DNA from: Adiantum capillus-veneris
Lineage: Eukaryota; Streptophyta; Polypodiopsida; Polypodiales; Pteridaceae
Length of the DNA: 64,000 bases
Assembly (NCBI GenBank): GCA_014529385.2
Contig: CM043959.1
Location: 708,358 to 772,357, forward strand
Reading direction: 5' to 3'
The position numbers were made by a program, and so were the translations under genes. The number at the start of each line of letters is the position of its first letter. The stretch's first letter is position 1. A model generated the notes under the pieces. The model saw only the letters and a list, made by a program, of their open reading frames with translations. It ran no database searches and was not told where the DNA came from. Positions 23,546-36,300 of the stretch are shown here, piece after piece.

Positions 23546-24220
23546 CTGCTTAATCTTAGATAATGAGACATAATTGAATTTTTACATTCAAAAGACAGCT
23601 GGCAATGGAACAAAGAGCAGGTGAGTACAAAAACAATTCAGTATTAGAATTATTTAAGTACAATTATTGTAGGAAAGAGGTCCCCTTTCAGTATACAGAT
23701 AGTAAAAGAACTTCCAAGATCATAAATGAGTGTTTCCTCCAATGTAAGATAGCTTGCCAAAGTCAAAAAAACCTTCCAAGATAAGATAGAGTCCTTACCC
23801 GCATCCATCCAAACAAGACAACAATTCAGTTAGCCTTGGATGTGTTTTATAGGTATCAATGAACCATACCAATTGTTATCCATGTCCATCTTACAAAACT
23901 TTTTTATCTTTTACAAGCTAGGTCCAAAGTAAAATCATTTATGTATATCATCTCTTATTCTTTAAGAATCACAGTGTATCTTAGTAAAAGAGAACCTTTT
24001 TGTTTATAAGTTAATTATCTCTTCTAATCTAAGTAACAGATTTCCCCATTTAATCCAAGTGGTATATTCCCTCAAAAAAAAACTTCTTGAGTTATTTATC
24101 TGTCAAATTAGTGAGGTTCTATCAGTAAACAAGCCTAAATCCTTTTTATCGAGTAACGTCTAAGTATAGAACTGATGTTGTTTTTATGTTTCAAATGGAG
24201 TCTATTGCAATCTAATCTTA
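23546..24220. other. A/T-rich spacer, no gene recognised
   Basis: No ORF with a recognisable motif is present. The last five bases, TCTTA (24216-24220), are the left target duplication of the solo LTR. Confidence 0.4.
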
Positions 24221-25845
24221 TGTCATAAAATCTAATATCTAACTAACCCAAATGATTTTCTCATATTAAATTGATCACTTAATGTGGGAGAATAAACGGG
24301 AACAAGTGTTAAGATATAGGTATGTGCTTTTAGATCTATCTCAACACGGGGCCAATGTAAAGGGGCCCAAAAGGGAGATGGTCTATCAAAGAGCAAGGCT
24401 AACCAATGGAGCATAAGACCTTAGGGTTAGCTTCATTGAAGACCTCCAATAAATGTGTGTAAAAGTCCTTTTGACCTTAAGTAAGCTAGGGCTGAGCTTG
24501 AGGTGGGAACCCGGCCCAAGCTCGAGGTGCTTGTCCTGCTTGAGGTTCTTGTCATGCTTGAGGTGTTTTTCATGCTTGAGGTGCTTGATTAAGATGCTTG
24601 AGGTGCTTGACTGGCTCCATGCTTGAGGTGCTTGACTTGCTGCATGATTAAGGTACTTGAGGTGCCTTGAGAAGATTGCCTGAGATGCTTGTGGGAACAC
24701 CCCCTAGTTCAAGTGCTTTGTCATGCTTGATGAGTAAGGTGCTTGATCACCTAAAGTCAAAATCATTCCTACAAGAGGGGGGGCGAGCCCTTTTCCTAGG
24801 AGCTAGAGAGAGAACACCCACTCACACACACAAGGGAAGCCCCAACGTGAAGAGGCAGCAAGGACACATGTCAGGCCCCTACCCATGTTACCTTCATGTG
24901 TTGCTTGAAGCCTATTGGCTAAGCTTCAAAGGGGTCCAATGATAAATTACATGAATTATCTAATTGTTTTAGCATTTATCAAGTCCGCTCTCTCAAAGGG
25001 GAAAGGGGGACACTTGTCCCAAGGCTACCCATGTTGCTTGTAATGGCTCCTGCTTGTGATTGGCTAGGCCTGGAGGGGTCCAATGAGCTTCAGGCATGAG
25101 CTACAAGGGGGGGTCGACCCAAGCAAGCTAGGGGGGTGCCTAGGGGGAATACTCACCCACACACACTCACAATCACTCTCAGTGTGTGCTATGCAAAGTG
25201 CAAGAGCTCCCTCTCCAAGCAAGTAGAGGTTGAGAGCCTACACCAACACTCTTGGCTATGGAGTGCAAATCCAACCAAGAGCCATGCTTCAATGCTTAAG
25301 CTTGCCATCTCCTTCTTCTTCATTACTATGCTATTATGTATGCTAGCAACAAGAGTATGATAAGTGAGGAACTAATTCTTTCTCTTACGAAATGTTTCTT
25401 CTTCCTCTTCCCTACCCTCATTCCCTGCTAGCTCTCTCCACCTTCGAAGGTGTTTGAGGTCTTGGGACTGAGGCTTGGGATAGTTAAAGCTTTATTCAAG
25501 TTTATGTTATGTTTGTGGTGCATGAAGCCTTCCATCTTCATGGCATCACCTAGGTCACAAGGAACACAAAGACTGTATTGTAACAAGTCTCTCTTTATGG
25601 GAGAAATCATAATACAAATGCCTATTGGAGGGGGGACCGGCTCCACATAAATCCGGTCCTCAATTGTTGTCATGTTCTCTAAACTCTCTCTCTTACAAAA
25701 GTATTGTCTATGCCAAGTTAACTAATTGCTATGATTATGTTGCTATCTTCAATTATGTCTACCCGCTATGCTCACAAAATCATTTCTTGAAAGTACTCTC
25801 ATTAAATTCCGCTATTCTCAAATTGAATAGGCAAATTCCATTACA
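24221..25845 (+). mobile_element. Solo LTR of the chromodomain-gypsy-related family
   Basis: It starts TGTCATAAAATCTAATATC and ends CAAATTCCATTACA, about 1.6 kb. It aligns in order with the LTRs at 31753, 36740 and 43622 through shared phrases (CAAATGATTTTCTCATATTA, GGGGAAAGGGGGACAC, CAAATCCAACCAAGAGCCA, GGGGGGACCGGCTCCA). It is flanked by the same five bases, TCTTA, at 24216-24220 and 25846-25850. No internal region or primer site follows. This is the expected result of recombination between two LTRs. Confidence 0.85.
24486..24745. repeat. Minisatellite inside the solo LTR
   Basis: Imperfect tandem copies of a CATGCTTGAGGTGCTTG-type unit are repeated about ten times. The minus-strand ORF over it (His/Leu/Lys repeats) is a by-product of the repeat. 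Confidence 0.85.
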
Positions 25846-26856
25846 TCTTAGAAGTTACTAACTTATAGCTAGCCAAGTGGTAGAGGCCTAGCCCGTCCAA
25901 CTGTGTTTTTTTTAATTCAAAAAAAAAAGGACAAACTGTGAATGCAAATGCTGTAAAGCATTGTCGCGAACAATCCAAATCATAACGATGAAATCCATGC
26001 ATAGAATGTAACGGATCATATTCCCTCCAATAAAAGCAACATTAAATAGTACATGGGCATGAAAATATGGTACAACAGTTTGACACTCCCCCCCTATATA
26101 CGGAAGATTTTACCAGGTCGCATAAGCGGCAAACAACATGACATCCATTAATTTCAGCAATAGTATCAATAGTAGGAATCGATCCTCATCCGGGGTACAA
26201 CCCTTTCAAAGCTCTGCTCGGTTTCTTTCCATACAAATGTCAAGCCAAGCGACCATATAATGACCTTCCAAATTAGTGAACAAAAAAAAACCCTTTCATA
26301 AACCATTAGGAAACCCAAATCGGTGGGTTTTACCAAGCTTACTGCTATAGTATCCAAGTATAAATGATGATTTTTACTCATAATTTTAGTATGCCCAATA
26401 TTACAAATCCCCAGTGCCTCTGATGCTAAAAAAACCAAGAATAACCCCATTTTTTGAAAAAAAAACCAGTTTTGTCGGGACGAGCCACTATCTACAGACG
26501 GTAATATCCTACAGAGGCTTGAAAATCCCAAGTTCAATGGCACTCACAAGACCATATAACAGTTTATAGGCATAATTGAATCATGCTGCGCACAGTGTTT
26601 TACAAGAATGACAGTAGGACAAAACCCATTACCAACAGCCACAAAAAAGCCAGCCCTTATACCTCGGATGATATCAAGCAGTTGATGCCAGAGGCAAAAC
26701 CTAGGGCAAGGCATATATAACTATCATGCCACTGTTCGACATCTATTTACACTTACCTTTGTTGTAGCCACCAATACCTGAAGTATGCTTAATGTAAACC
26801 TTTATCAAAACTCAAGAAAACCCACAGAGAAGTAAGCAAGGTGAGGACTAAACGCT
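25846..26856. other. Spacer between solo LTR and truncated gypsy copy 1
   Basis: Near 25864 it contains AGCTAGCCAAGTGGTAGAGG, which resembles a tRNA A-box region, followed by T-rich and A-rich runs (25904-25930). No B-box was found. Otherwise no gene or repeat is recognised. Confidence 0.35.
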
Positions 26857-29331
26857 CCACAAAGACGGCGGGCTAAACGCTCTCCATCACCACCAAAGCA
26901 GAGAAGACCAATGTATTCTTCTCCTCACCACAATTCGAAGAGGGATGATAAAAAGGCGAGAAAGAGGACACCCTCTTCTCCATCTTCTTCATCCTCTTCC
27001 TCTTATGAAAGCTATGGTGAAGACGACAAAGATCAGGACAGGAAAAAGGCGAGAAAGAGGTCACCCTCTTCTCCACCTTCTTCAAATTCTTCACCTTCTG
27101 AAGAAAGTGATGGTGCAACTTTTGAACCATCAAAAAGAAGGGGCCATAGGAAATCCTATGCCGCATGGAAGAGGTCGTCCAAGTTGAAGAAATGCAAAGA
27201 GGGAGGGAAGAGCATCTGTTTCCTTACCTATGATGGTACCTTTGGTGCCACGGACAAAGTCTTGGCCTTTATCCAGCAATTCGATGCGGGGTTTGGAGAT
27301 GAGGGCTTCACGGAATCCTCTAAGCCATGCCATGTAGCTATGCACTTTCAAAAGTGCGCCAGACAATGGTGGTCTAGCCTACGAGCCAAAGGTGAAGCTC
27401 CACGAACATGGAAGGCTTTAAGAGCTTCCATTATGAAGCAATTTTTGGCCACCGATGCCAAAGATAAAGTACTCACCGAATGGCGAAGCTTAAAGATCTC
27501 TCCCAATAAATCCATCCACAAATATGTAGACAAGTTTTTGGACCTACAACTCAAAGCCACTGTCTTCAAAAGGTTGGATTTTGGAGAGCAAAAGCAACAA
27601 TTTTGTGCGGGCTTAACTGAAGAAATGGCGGAGTATGTCAACTCCCAAAGACCACGTACCATATCGGAGGTAATACACCACACTATGGTGGCCTCTCGAA
27701 TCAATTTCCAAACGGGGGCAAAAAGAAATAATAATCCCCCGGAAAACAAGGGTTCCAATGAGCCTAAGGGGAAGGAAAAGGTCCAAAAGTCTCCTAAGGG
27801 CAACTCCAACAAAGCTAAAGAGAAGGGAGTTTACAAAGGTAAGAATAAACTCTCTCCTGAACAGCTTGAGCGTTATCGTAAGGATAACCGGTGTTTCAAG
27901 TGCGGCGAACAAGGGCATGCGTACCACGCTTGTCCCCAAAAGAACAACCGCCAAGATCCTCCTAGAGCTTCCTTGGTTGAAATCCAAGAGGAGGAGACTC
28001 ACCAAACTCACCACAAAGGATCTCCTCTATGCCATGCTTGGGGAAAGGTAAGAGAACATGATGCTTTTATTCTCTTTGACCCTGGTTCTACTCACAATTT
28101 TATATCTATAAAGTTGGCCACCAAGCTAGGAATACAATCCTACGAGATGGGAGATGTCCTACCCGCAGACAGTGCCTTCAAGGGGCAAGAAGCTTCAGTC
28201 ACTCCCTTAATCGGGAAATTGAGGCTTCATGTCCAAGGCTATGTGGACAAAGAGGACTTCTTTATCTCTCCTCTCAAGCATGAGGATGTAATCCTAGGGG
28301 CACCATGGTTTGACCGCCTGGCTGCCGATGTTAAATTTCCTAAAAGGAGAATCTCCTTTAAGTTCAGGGAAAAAGACATGTATATAGATGCTAAGGAAAT
28401 GGGTAACACCATCCCCATTGTACATACACCAGCTTTCAACAAGTCAATAAAGAGCTCTATTTCCGTGTACATGATTTTTGTTAAAGATTCTCAAAATGAA
28501 CCTAATGCTTTAACAAACGAAAATAAAAGAAACCAAAAGGAATTAGAGTTATCCAATTTTCTCAAGGGGTTTCAAGATGTTTTTATTGACGACATCCCTT
28601 GTGAGCTACCTCCTAAACGAGGTAATGATGACCATGCAATTGAACTTCTTCCAGGAAGTTCACCGCCTTATAAACCTCCTTATAGAGTTTCTCAAGCTCA
28701 ACAAGAGGAGATTATGCGGCAAGTGCTTGAGTTAGTTGAGAAGGGCATGGTTAGGCCAAGCTCATCTCCATTTTGCTCACCTATGTTGTTAGTGCAAAAG
28801 AAAGACGGCACATATCGTATGTGTGTCGACTATAGAGCACTAAATAGGATCACTATCAAGAATAGGTTTCCCATTCCACGGGTAGAAGACCTATTTGATA
28901 AGCTACAAGGATCGACCTACTTCAGTACGATTGACCTAAAAAGTGGCTATCATCAAACAAGGATAGTTGATCAAGACATTGTAAAGACCGCATTTCGTAC
29001 TACATTTGGTCTTTACGAATACATTGTCATGCCTTTTGGCTTGACCAATGCACCAACCACATTCAACCGCTTGATGGAGAAGCTGTTCAGGCCTCATCGA
29101 ACCTTCACTGGAGTGTTCTTTGATGATATTATCATCTACTCTAATTCATTGGACGAACACAAGCAACACCTCCAGGTAATATTTCAAGTTTTAAGAGAGA
29201 ATAAACTTTATGTTAATCGAAAGAAAAGCGAATTTTTTCTTGCAAGAGATTCAGTATTTAGGTCACATTATCTCTCAAGATGGCATCCAAATGGATCCAT
29301 CCAAGTTAGAGGTAATAAAAGGATGGCCTAA
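26857..29331 (+). pseudogene. Gag-protease-RT of gypsy copy 1
   Basis: Counting residues from the ATG at 26911: a Lys/Arg/Ser-rich segment (1-75), retrotransposon gag core (about 90-270, with ARQWWSSLRAKGEAPRTWKA), CCHC knuckle at 328-341 (CFKCGEQGHAYHAC), protease box with D390 (FDPGSTHNF; DPGS replaces DTGA/DSGA) and VILGAPWFDRL. RT follows with LLVQKKDGTYRMCVDYRALN, VMPFGLTNAPTTFNRL and FFDDIIIYSNS (D738, D739 intact). The frame shifts near 29235, after NRKKSEFF. The ATG at 26911 is not original: copy 2 shows about 130 extra upstream codons. Confidence 0.9.
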
Positions 29332-30340
29332 ACCAAGGAATCTTCATGAACTAAGAAGCTTCATAGGTATGTGTGTATACTATAGACGCTTCATAGAAAA
29401 TTTCTCACAAATTGCGGGACCATTACATGACCTAACAAAGAAAAGCGTTAGGTATACATGGTCTGCTAAGGAGAACAATGCTTTCGAAAAGCTTAAAGAA
29501 AATCTTATCTCTCAACCTGTGCTTACACTACCAGATCTCTCAAAACCATTTGAGGTCCAATGTGATGCTTGTGGTGATTGCCTTGGAGCTGTTTTTCTCC
29601 AAGAAGGGCACGCCATAGGCTATGAGAGTCGACGGCTCGACCTTGTTGAGCAAGCTCTAGGCATATACGAAAAGGAAATCCTTGCAGTTTTACATGCATT
29701 AGACTCACGGAAGCACTATTTATTGGGGACTCCTTTCATTCTGCGAACGGATCACCAAAGTCTTAAGTACTTCATGACGCAGACCAAGCTCTCCGACAAA
29801 CAAATGAGGTGGGAAAATTTCCTTTCGCAATTTCATTTTCATATTGCTCACATTGCTGGCAAGCATAATCAAGTAGCTGATGCACTCTCAAGACGGCCGA
29901 GAGTGAATGCGGTTTCCATAGCAACTCACAATGATCTATCTTCAATGATAGATGAGTATGCTATTGATCCCGATTTTAGAGATGTGATTTCAGCCCTTGC
30001 ATTAGGGAAGAAAGAAGAACCATTTACTTTACAAGATGGTTATCTTCTCTATGGCAATAGACTATGCGTTACAAACTCACTACGTGAGAAAGTAATGTAT
30101 GAATCTCATGCTCCACCTTATGCGGGGCATAGAGAGATTCAGTCTACCTTAAAGGGAATTGAAACATATTTCTATTGGCCTACCATGAAAGTGAACATAC
30201 AAGAGTATGCTTCCAAATGTGTGGTATGCCAAAAGACAAAATTTGATAGAGGGAAGCAACTTGGATTGCTTCAACCCTTGCCAATCCCTAATTCACCATG
30301 GGAGAGCATATCCATGGATTTTATCTTTGGATTGCCTTAG
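29210..30340 (+). pseudogene. RT thumb, RNase H and integrase N-terminus of gypsy copy 1
   Basis: It resumes RT with FFLQEIQYLGHIISQDGIQ and YYRRFIENFSQIAGPLHDL, then RNase H (VQCDACGDCLGAVFLQEGHA, YEKEILAVLHALDSRKHYLL, RTDHQSLKYFMTQ, AGKHNQVADALSRR). The integrase zinc domain follows (SHAPPYAGHREIQSTLKGI, CVVCQKTK), then the core start SMDFIFGLP. A TAG at 30338-30340 ends the frame; copy 2 has a Lys codon there. Confidence 0.9.
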
Positions 30341-30973
30341 TCTATCCATGGGAATACGGGAATATGGACGATAGTAGACAAGTTTAGTAAACAAGCTCAT
30401 TTTATACCTATCAAAAAGACTATCAAAGCCCATCAAATGGCAACCCTCTTTATTTCACAAATTTTTAAGTACCATGGCTTGCCCATGTCCATAGTGTCGG
30501 ATAGAGATCCTAGAATGACCAGTAATTTCTGGAAGGGTCTCTTTGAGAATTTAAGAACAAGGCTAAACTTCTCTTCGGCCTATCATCCACAAACTGATGG
30601 CCAAAGTGAAATAGCTAACCTAACCATTCTCGATCTACTAAAAGCCTATGTAACGGAAGTAGATCAAAGATCCCAATGGGAGAAGTACTTACCCTTAGTG
30701 GAGTATGCTTTCAATAACACTGTACATACTTCCACGGGAAAAGCACCTTTCGAGGTAATTGAGGGAAGATCAAAAAGTCCCTTGCTACTTAAGGTACATG
30801 GGAAGATCTTCGCTGCAGATGAGTATAGCCGAGACCTACAAGAATCTTTTCAAAAGATTAAGGATGCTATCTCTATCTCACAGCAAAGGCAAAAGGCTGC
30901 TGCTGACAAGCACAGAGGAGCCCAAGCCTTTAAAGAAAATGATTGGGTCTTGTTAAAGTTTCCCAAGGCTTGA
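30341..30973 (+). pseudogene. Integrase core of gypsy copy 1
   Basis: It continues in frame after the TAG: WTIVDKFSKQAHFIPIKKT, then VSDRDPRMTSNFW (second Asp) and YHPQTDGQSEIANL (Glu). Together with SMDFIF this completes the D,D-35-E catalytic set. A second stop, TGA at 30971-30973, replaces the Arg seen in copy 2. Confidence 0.88.
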
Positions 30974-31396
30974 TTGAGGCACACGACGGGCAAGAATCCT
31001 ACGGGCCACCAAAAGTACTATGCTAAACTAGCAAAAAGGTACTATGGTCCCTTTCTGATTCTTAGGCCAATCAATGAGATGGCCTATCAACTCAAGTTGC
31101 CCAATCATTGGCTCATACACAATGCTTTCCATGTGAGCCTATTAAAGCCTTACAAAGGAGAGCTACCTCAAGAACCAACTATTGAAGACCCACCGGAGAT
31201 CGAGGACCAAGAGGAGGTGCTGCAGCCCGAGTCCATTCTCCGACATGAAGACAAGGTACTAAGAGGCGGTAAGACTATCCGACGATATCTTATTAAGTTT
31301 AAGAATTATCCTTTTGAAGATGCTAGATGGATGCAAGGCATACAATTAAAGGATAACCTAAACCTTGTCAATGCTTACAATGCTTCCCAAGAGTAA
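30974..31396 (+). pseudogene. Integrase C-terminus with chromodomain, copy 1
   Basis: The segment KYYAKLAKRYYGPFLILRPI is the integrase GPY/F-type region. It is followed by HNAFHVSLLKPYKGELP and, near the C-terminus, a chromodomain (LRHEDKVLRGGKTIRRYLI, KFKNYPFEDARWM). Chromodomains of such elements are known to direct integration to marked chromatin; here the coding unit is broken, so this is ancestry only. The original reading frame is 141 codons to TAA. Confidence 0.85.
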
Positions 31397-31752
31397 GCAA
31401 ATGTACAAAATGTTAAAAATGAACAAAATTTTTGTCTTATAAGACTCTCTTTTTCTTTATTTGTGCACAAAAATGAAGTAGTATGCATGCTTAGATCAAG
31501 TTTGCGGAGACGACGTCTCCCAAACACCAAGTAGAGCTTGTCACTCTACTATGGAAGACTGATAGGACTAATGTGTAGACATTCTTGCGGCAGCCTCAGG
31601 CTCTCAAGCGCCAAATGGACTAGTCATCCATTGTGGAATGATGGCGCAGGGTAACATAGGGATCCTCTACCCGCTAAAAAAACGACTCATGAATATGCTT
31701 TATCTTCTCTACACCATAGTCGAGGACGACTATGATTTCAAGAGAGAGGTAA
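31397..31752 (+). other. 3' untranslated region and polypurine tract of copy 1
   Basis: Non-coding between the stop of pol and the LTR, matching 43266-43621 of copy 2. It ends with TTTCAAGAGAGAGGTAA directly before the LTR, a plausible polypurine tract. Confidence 0.75.
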
Positions 31753-33343
31753 TGTCATAATAATCAATATCTAATTCTCCTAAATGATTTTCTGATATTA
31801 AACTGATCATTTAATGTGGGGAAGTGCCAGGGAAGAAAAAGCTAGAATATTGACTAAGCTAGCAGACCGGCCACAATAGGGATCCAAAGGAGGAAAAATA
31901 GGGATCCAAAGGGGAGGCCATCTGCAAAAGAGCCATGTGCAACAATGGGCTAAAAAGACCCTAAGGTTCAGCCCATTAAGACTTCCAAAATGCTAAGGTT
32001 CCAAAATTCAAAGGTTGTGTCCAAAGGTCAACCCTAGGGAAAATTGGATGCTTTGTGTGTGCCCTAAAAGTCTTTGCACATCCCTACATGGGAGGGGGCG
32101 ACCCCTAAAGGTAGGGGATGAGAGAGAAAGCCACACACACACACACAGGCTCCCTTTACACATAGGGAATGAGGGACACATGTCAGCTCCCTAGGCCAGA
32201 TGCCCACAAGGTGTGCCCAATTTCTATTGGATGACCCTTGAAGTGGACCAATGAGAATTAAGCTAGAGTAAATCTAGTTTAATTAATTTAAAAACATTTA
32301 ATAAAAGAAACCAATGAGAATTAAGTCTCCTAGAAGACTATTGGACAGTCTCCCAAGGGGACCAATGATCATTCAGGAGCCCCATGGCTTGCCTGATTCC
32401 TATTGGCCAGGAGGCAAAGGGGTCCAATGAGAGTTTAGTTTAATTATTTAATTACCTAAAGCTCTCACAAAAGGGGAAAGGGGGACACATGTCAGAAGGC
32501 TATCACTTATGCTGCTTAATTGTAATTGGATTGACTTGGGGAGGGCCAATGAGGCTTCAGCAAGAGCAATTAGCAAGAGGGCTCGCCCAAGAGAGAGAGA
32601 GGGGGCTGATTTTTGCAAGGCATTATCACACACACACTCACACAAGCTCATGTGTGAAGAAAGAGAAGACTATCTCTTCCCAAGCTTTAATGGAGAACTC
32701 ATCACCTACTCCAAGCTTGTGAGATAGAAGCCTACATCAACACTCTCTTGGCATGTGGATGCAAATCCAACCAAGAGCCAAGCTTCAATGCATGCTTATC
32801 TCCTCTACCAAGCTAATTACTAAGCTAAGCTATGCTACATATGAGTGATTATGTGAGGAGATGTTCATCTTTCTCGTAAGATACTCCTTCTTCCTCTCAA
32901 TCTACTCTCATACCCTTCTAGCTCTCACCATCTTCGATAGTGTGTGAGGTCTTGGGTCTGAGAACGGGGATAATTCAAGTTGTGTTTGTTTAGTGTTTTT
33001 CTTAGTGCATGAAGTTTCCATCTTCATTGCACTAGCTAGTCTTGAAGAAACACAAAGAATTGTATTGTACAATGTCTCTCTTGATGGGAGAAACCATAAT
33101 ACAAAGCCTTTAGGAGGGGGGACCGTCTCCATGCAAATCCGGTCCTCAACTGTTGTCAATAGCTTAATTTCTCTCTCTTTTGAAAGTATTGTTGATGCTA
33201 TCTAACTAGGTGTTATGCTTTTTGTTGCTCTCTCCACCCAAGCACTCTTGTAATTCTCATTAGGAATCTATTCTAATGAAATGCCCACTATGTTCATGCT
33301 AATTTTCCGCTACACATAAGTTATTAGGCCATTAAATGTTACA
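31753..33343 (+). repeat. 3' LTR of gypsy copy 1
   Basis: It is 1591 bp from TGTCATAATAATC to AAATGTTACA and aligns along its whole length with the two LTRs of copy 2. The right end abuts the older Tat-like element at 33344. No matching 5' LTR is present. Confidence 0.92.
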
Positions 33344-33387
33344 AGACAAACGCGAATGAAATTGCAGTTGGTTGACGGACACATTGA

Positions 33388-36300
33388 GAGACACTAGGGC
33401 TACTAGAAAAAGTGATAGTCAACTCCTGTGGAATTGAATATCAACACACTTTTGCCATAGTAGACGTTGGAAAAAAACTCAACTATGAAATCATATTGGG
33501 AAGACCTTTCATGCGACAGGTACAACTTATCCAAGATTGGGAAAATAACTATCTGTACTTCAAGCAGGTGGGATCTATAACAAGAGTCAATCTAAAAGAT
33601 CACACCTATAGAGATGTCTTGAGAACACCCATCCATGAGTTTGATTCAGTCTCTTCGGCTGAAACTAAATTCCCATCTTGGTTAAACAAAGACACTCCTA
33701 TTTGGATGTGCAGAGCTTCAAAAAATGGAAGCGAGGAATGTATCCTAGAAAGGGACTGTACAGACGAAGCCTGCATACTTGAACCCTTTCCAGAGCATTT
33801 ATTTGAACCATTCGAGTGGACTCAAATTTTAGCGACAATGGATGTATGTGTGAATATATCTATGCCTACTCAATTTTGCAATGAGGATGGCTACGACATA
33901 ATTCCCATCCAAATGATGTCAGTCCTTAACATTGAAAACAAAGATGAGGAAACAAAGGACTTGATGAAAGATCAACAAGTCTTTTCTGACCCCTATTATG
34001 ATGTAACTAATGAGTTAGATGAACACTCAGCATACGAGAGCTCAGTTACTCTTAAAGGGAGGGGAGGAAAAGTTTTATGACTTTCCAAACTAGAAATCAA
34101 GAAGACAAAAATGGTATAGAAGAAAGAGAGACACCAAAATCATGAAAACATGACGTATGCCATTAGTCTCCAGTAAAACACAATTCCTGATGTAGATAAA
34201 TGCTAATGATTGTGTCAATGATAAAATAATTGGCAGATATTATTCAAACAGAAACTCAAAAATGTCTCAGACATCGAGAAAAGCAAGGAACGGTACTCAC
34301 AAAGAACATCAGGATAAAAAACCACTCATGACCAGAGTCGAGCGGAAAAAGAAATATCAAGAGTTAAAAAAAGCTCTAAAGGAGATATACACCACCGAAA
34401 TGGAAACCACGGAAGAGGATGGTAAGGATTTAATGCATGTTCCATCCCATTACAAAAACTATACTCTCCAAGATCAGAAAATCATAATCGAACAACCTGT
34501 TAGGGAGCTACAAAAACAAGGCGAGTCTTACGAAGGACCCGAAAACGCTAAAAGGGTAGACTTGGCTGAACTAGGAGAAGAGCCTAGACCGGCTTACATT
34601 GCAAATGACCTAACAGGAGAAGAAGAAAAGCTTTTGTTGAGCTTGTTAAAGGAATACCGGGATATCTTCGCTTGGTCTTACAAGGATCTCAAGGGTGTTG
34701 ATCCAAAAATCTGTCAACATACTATACCCATGAGAGATGATGCGAAACCAAGTAGACAGAGACCATACACTTATAACGAAATATTTTCCAGAAAGATCAA
34801 AGAAGAGATTGAAAATTTGAAGGAAGCCGAATTCATTTACGAAATTGAACACACAGATTGGGTGTCTCCAATTGTGGTAGTACCTAAGAAGAATGGGAAG
34901 TTACGAGTGTGTGTTAATCCCAAAAAAGTGAATGCAACTACCATTAGAGACAACTTTCCTCTTTTGATAACTGAGCATGTTTTAGAACGAGTGGCAAGAA
35001 AAGAAGCTTACAACTTCTTAGATGGCTTTTCGGGATACAATCAACTTTTGGTTGACCCAAAAGATCAACATAAAACTGCTTTTGCAATAGAATGGGGTAT
35101 ATTTGCCTCTCGGCTTATGCCATTTGGGTTAACAAATGCTCCCACCACATTTCAGAGATTAACGAGCCATGCTTTCAAAGAGTATCTTTGGAAATTCTTG
35201 GAAGTATACATGGATGATCTATGCGTACATTCGTCAATCCGGGGTGATCATTTTGAACACCTCAAAAAGGTATTCGAAAAATATAGAGTTTACAGGATTT
35301 GCTTAAAGCCTGAAAAGTGCACATTCATCAAGACAAGGAAAAATTCTTGGACATATCGTGTCTAAAAATGGTATAGCTACCAATATTGAGAAGATTCATG
35401 TCAACAGTCAAGGGGGTACAAGCCTTCATGGGACATTGGGGATATTACCGACGGTTCATCTACATGTATGCTATAATTGCAAAACCCATGTATAGCTTGA
35501 TTACACACTTTGAATGGACCGAGGCATGTGAAGAATCCTTCATGAAGCTTAAGCAAGCTCTCACCTTAGCTCCAATATTGAAAGCACCCAATTGTGATAA
35601 GATATTCCACGTACATGTAGATGTTTCAAACTTTTCTATTGGTTGTGTACTAGCCCAACCAGGAGATGGGAAAATTGACTTTCCTATTTCTTATGCTAGT
35701 CGATAATTGAACATGGCTGAAAAGAATTACACCACCACTGAAAGAGAAGGACTAGGAATGATCTATGCCAATAAAAAGTATAGACATTACCTATTAGCCA
35801 ACAAGTTTGTGTTCTTTGTGGACCACCAAGCTTTGTTATATTTGGTCAACAAACCATGCAACACAGGGAGAATAGTGAGATGGTTCATCATTCTTCTCGA
35901 ATTTGATTTCACTGTGGTTGTAAAAAAAGGCACTACACATCAACGAGAAGATCATTTTTCAAGGATTGTTTCAGGGGAATCACCTAAAGGGGTAGATGAT
36001 GATCTAGCAGATGCCTATTTGTTCTCCGTGGAAATGATACCTAGATGGTCGGAAAACATTGTGTCATTGATGACAATAGCTCAAGTGGATTCACAAATAT
36101 CACTTCCTATCACAATTGATTTAATCAAGCAATCGGCTATGTATCAATTACTAGGTGGAAGGCTATATAAAAGAAATCGAGACGGGATATTGCTTTTATG
36201 CATTAACCCTGAAGAAAAGGAACAATACCTAAGTATGCAACAAATCTTAAGACTTGGAGTATTTTGGCTGACTATGAGGAGAGATGTTAGATCTTTTGTA

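Larger units (their letters stand above)
26857..33343 (+). mobile_element. Chromodomain Ty3/gypsy copy 1, 5'-truncated, with 3' LTR
   Basis: From about 26857 (AAGACGGCGGGCTAAACGCT) the sequence follows copy 2 from its position 39160 onward. The 5' LTR, primer site and first ~130 codons of gag are absent. Gag, protease, RT, RNase H, integrase and chromodomain are present, followed by a polypurine tract (AAGAGAGAGG near 31740) and a full 3' LTR (31753-33343). It retains the RNase H region that copy 2 has lost. Frameshift and stop mutations make it non-functional. Confidence 0.9.

Noticed and set aside
24386-24700. 104-residue minus-strand ORF with repeated LKHEKHLKHDK
   Set aside because: It is a shadow of the LTR minisatellite.
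27348-28014. Minus-strand ORFs of 133-154 residues, repeated at 39664-40330
   Set aside because: Antisense shadows of gag; repeated only because the two gypsy copies are near-identical there.
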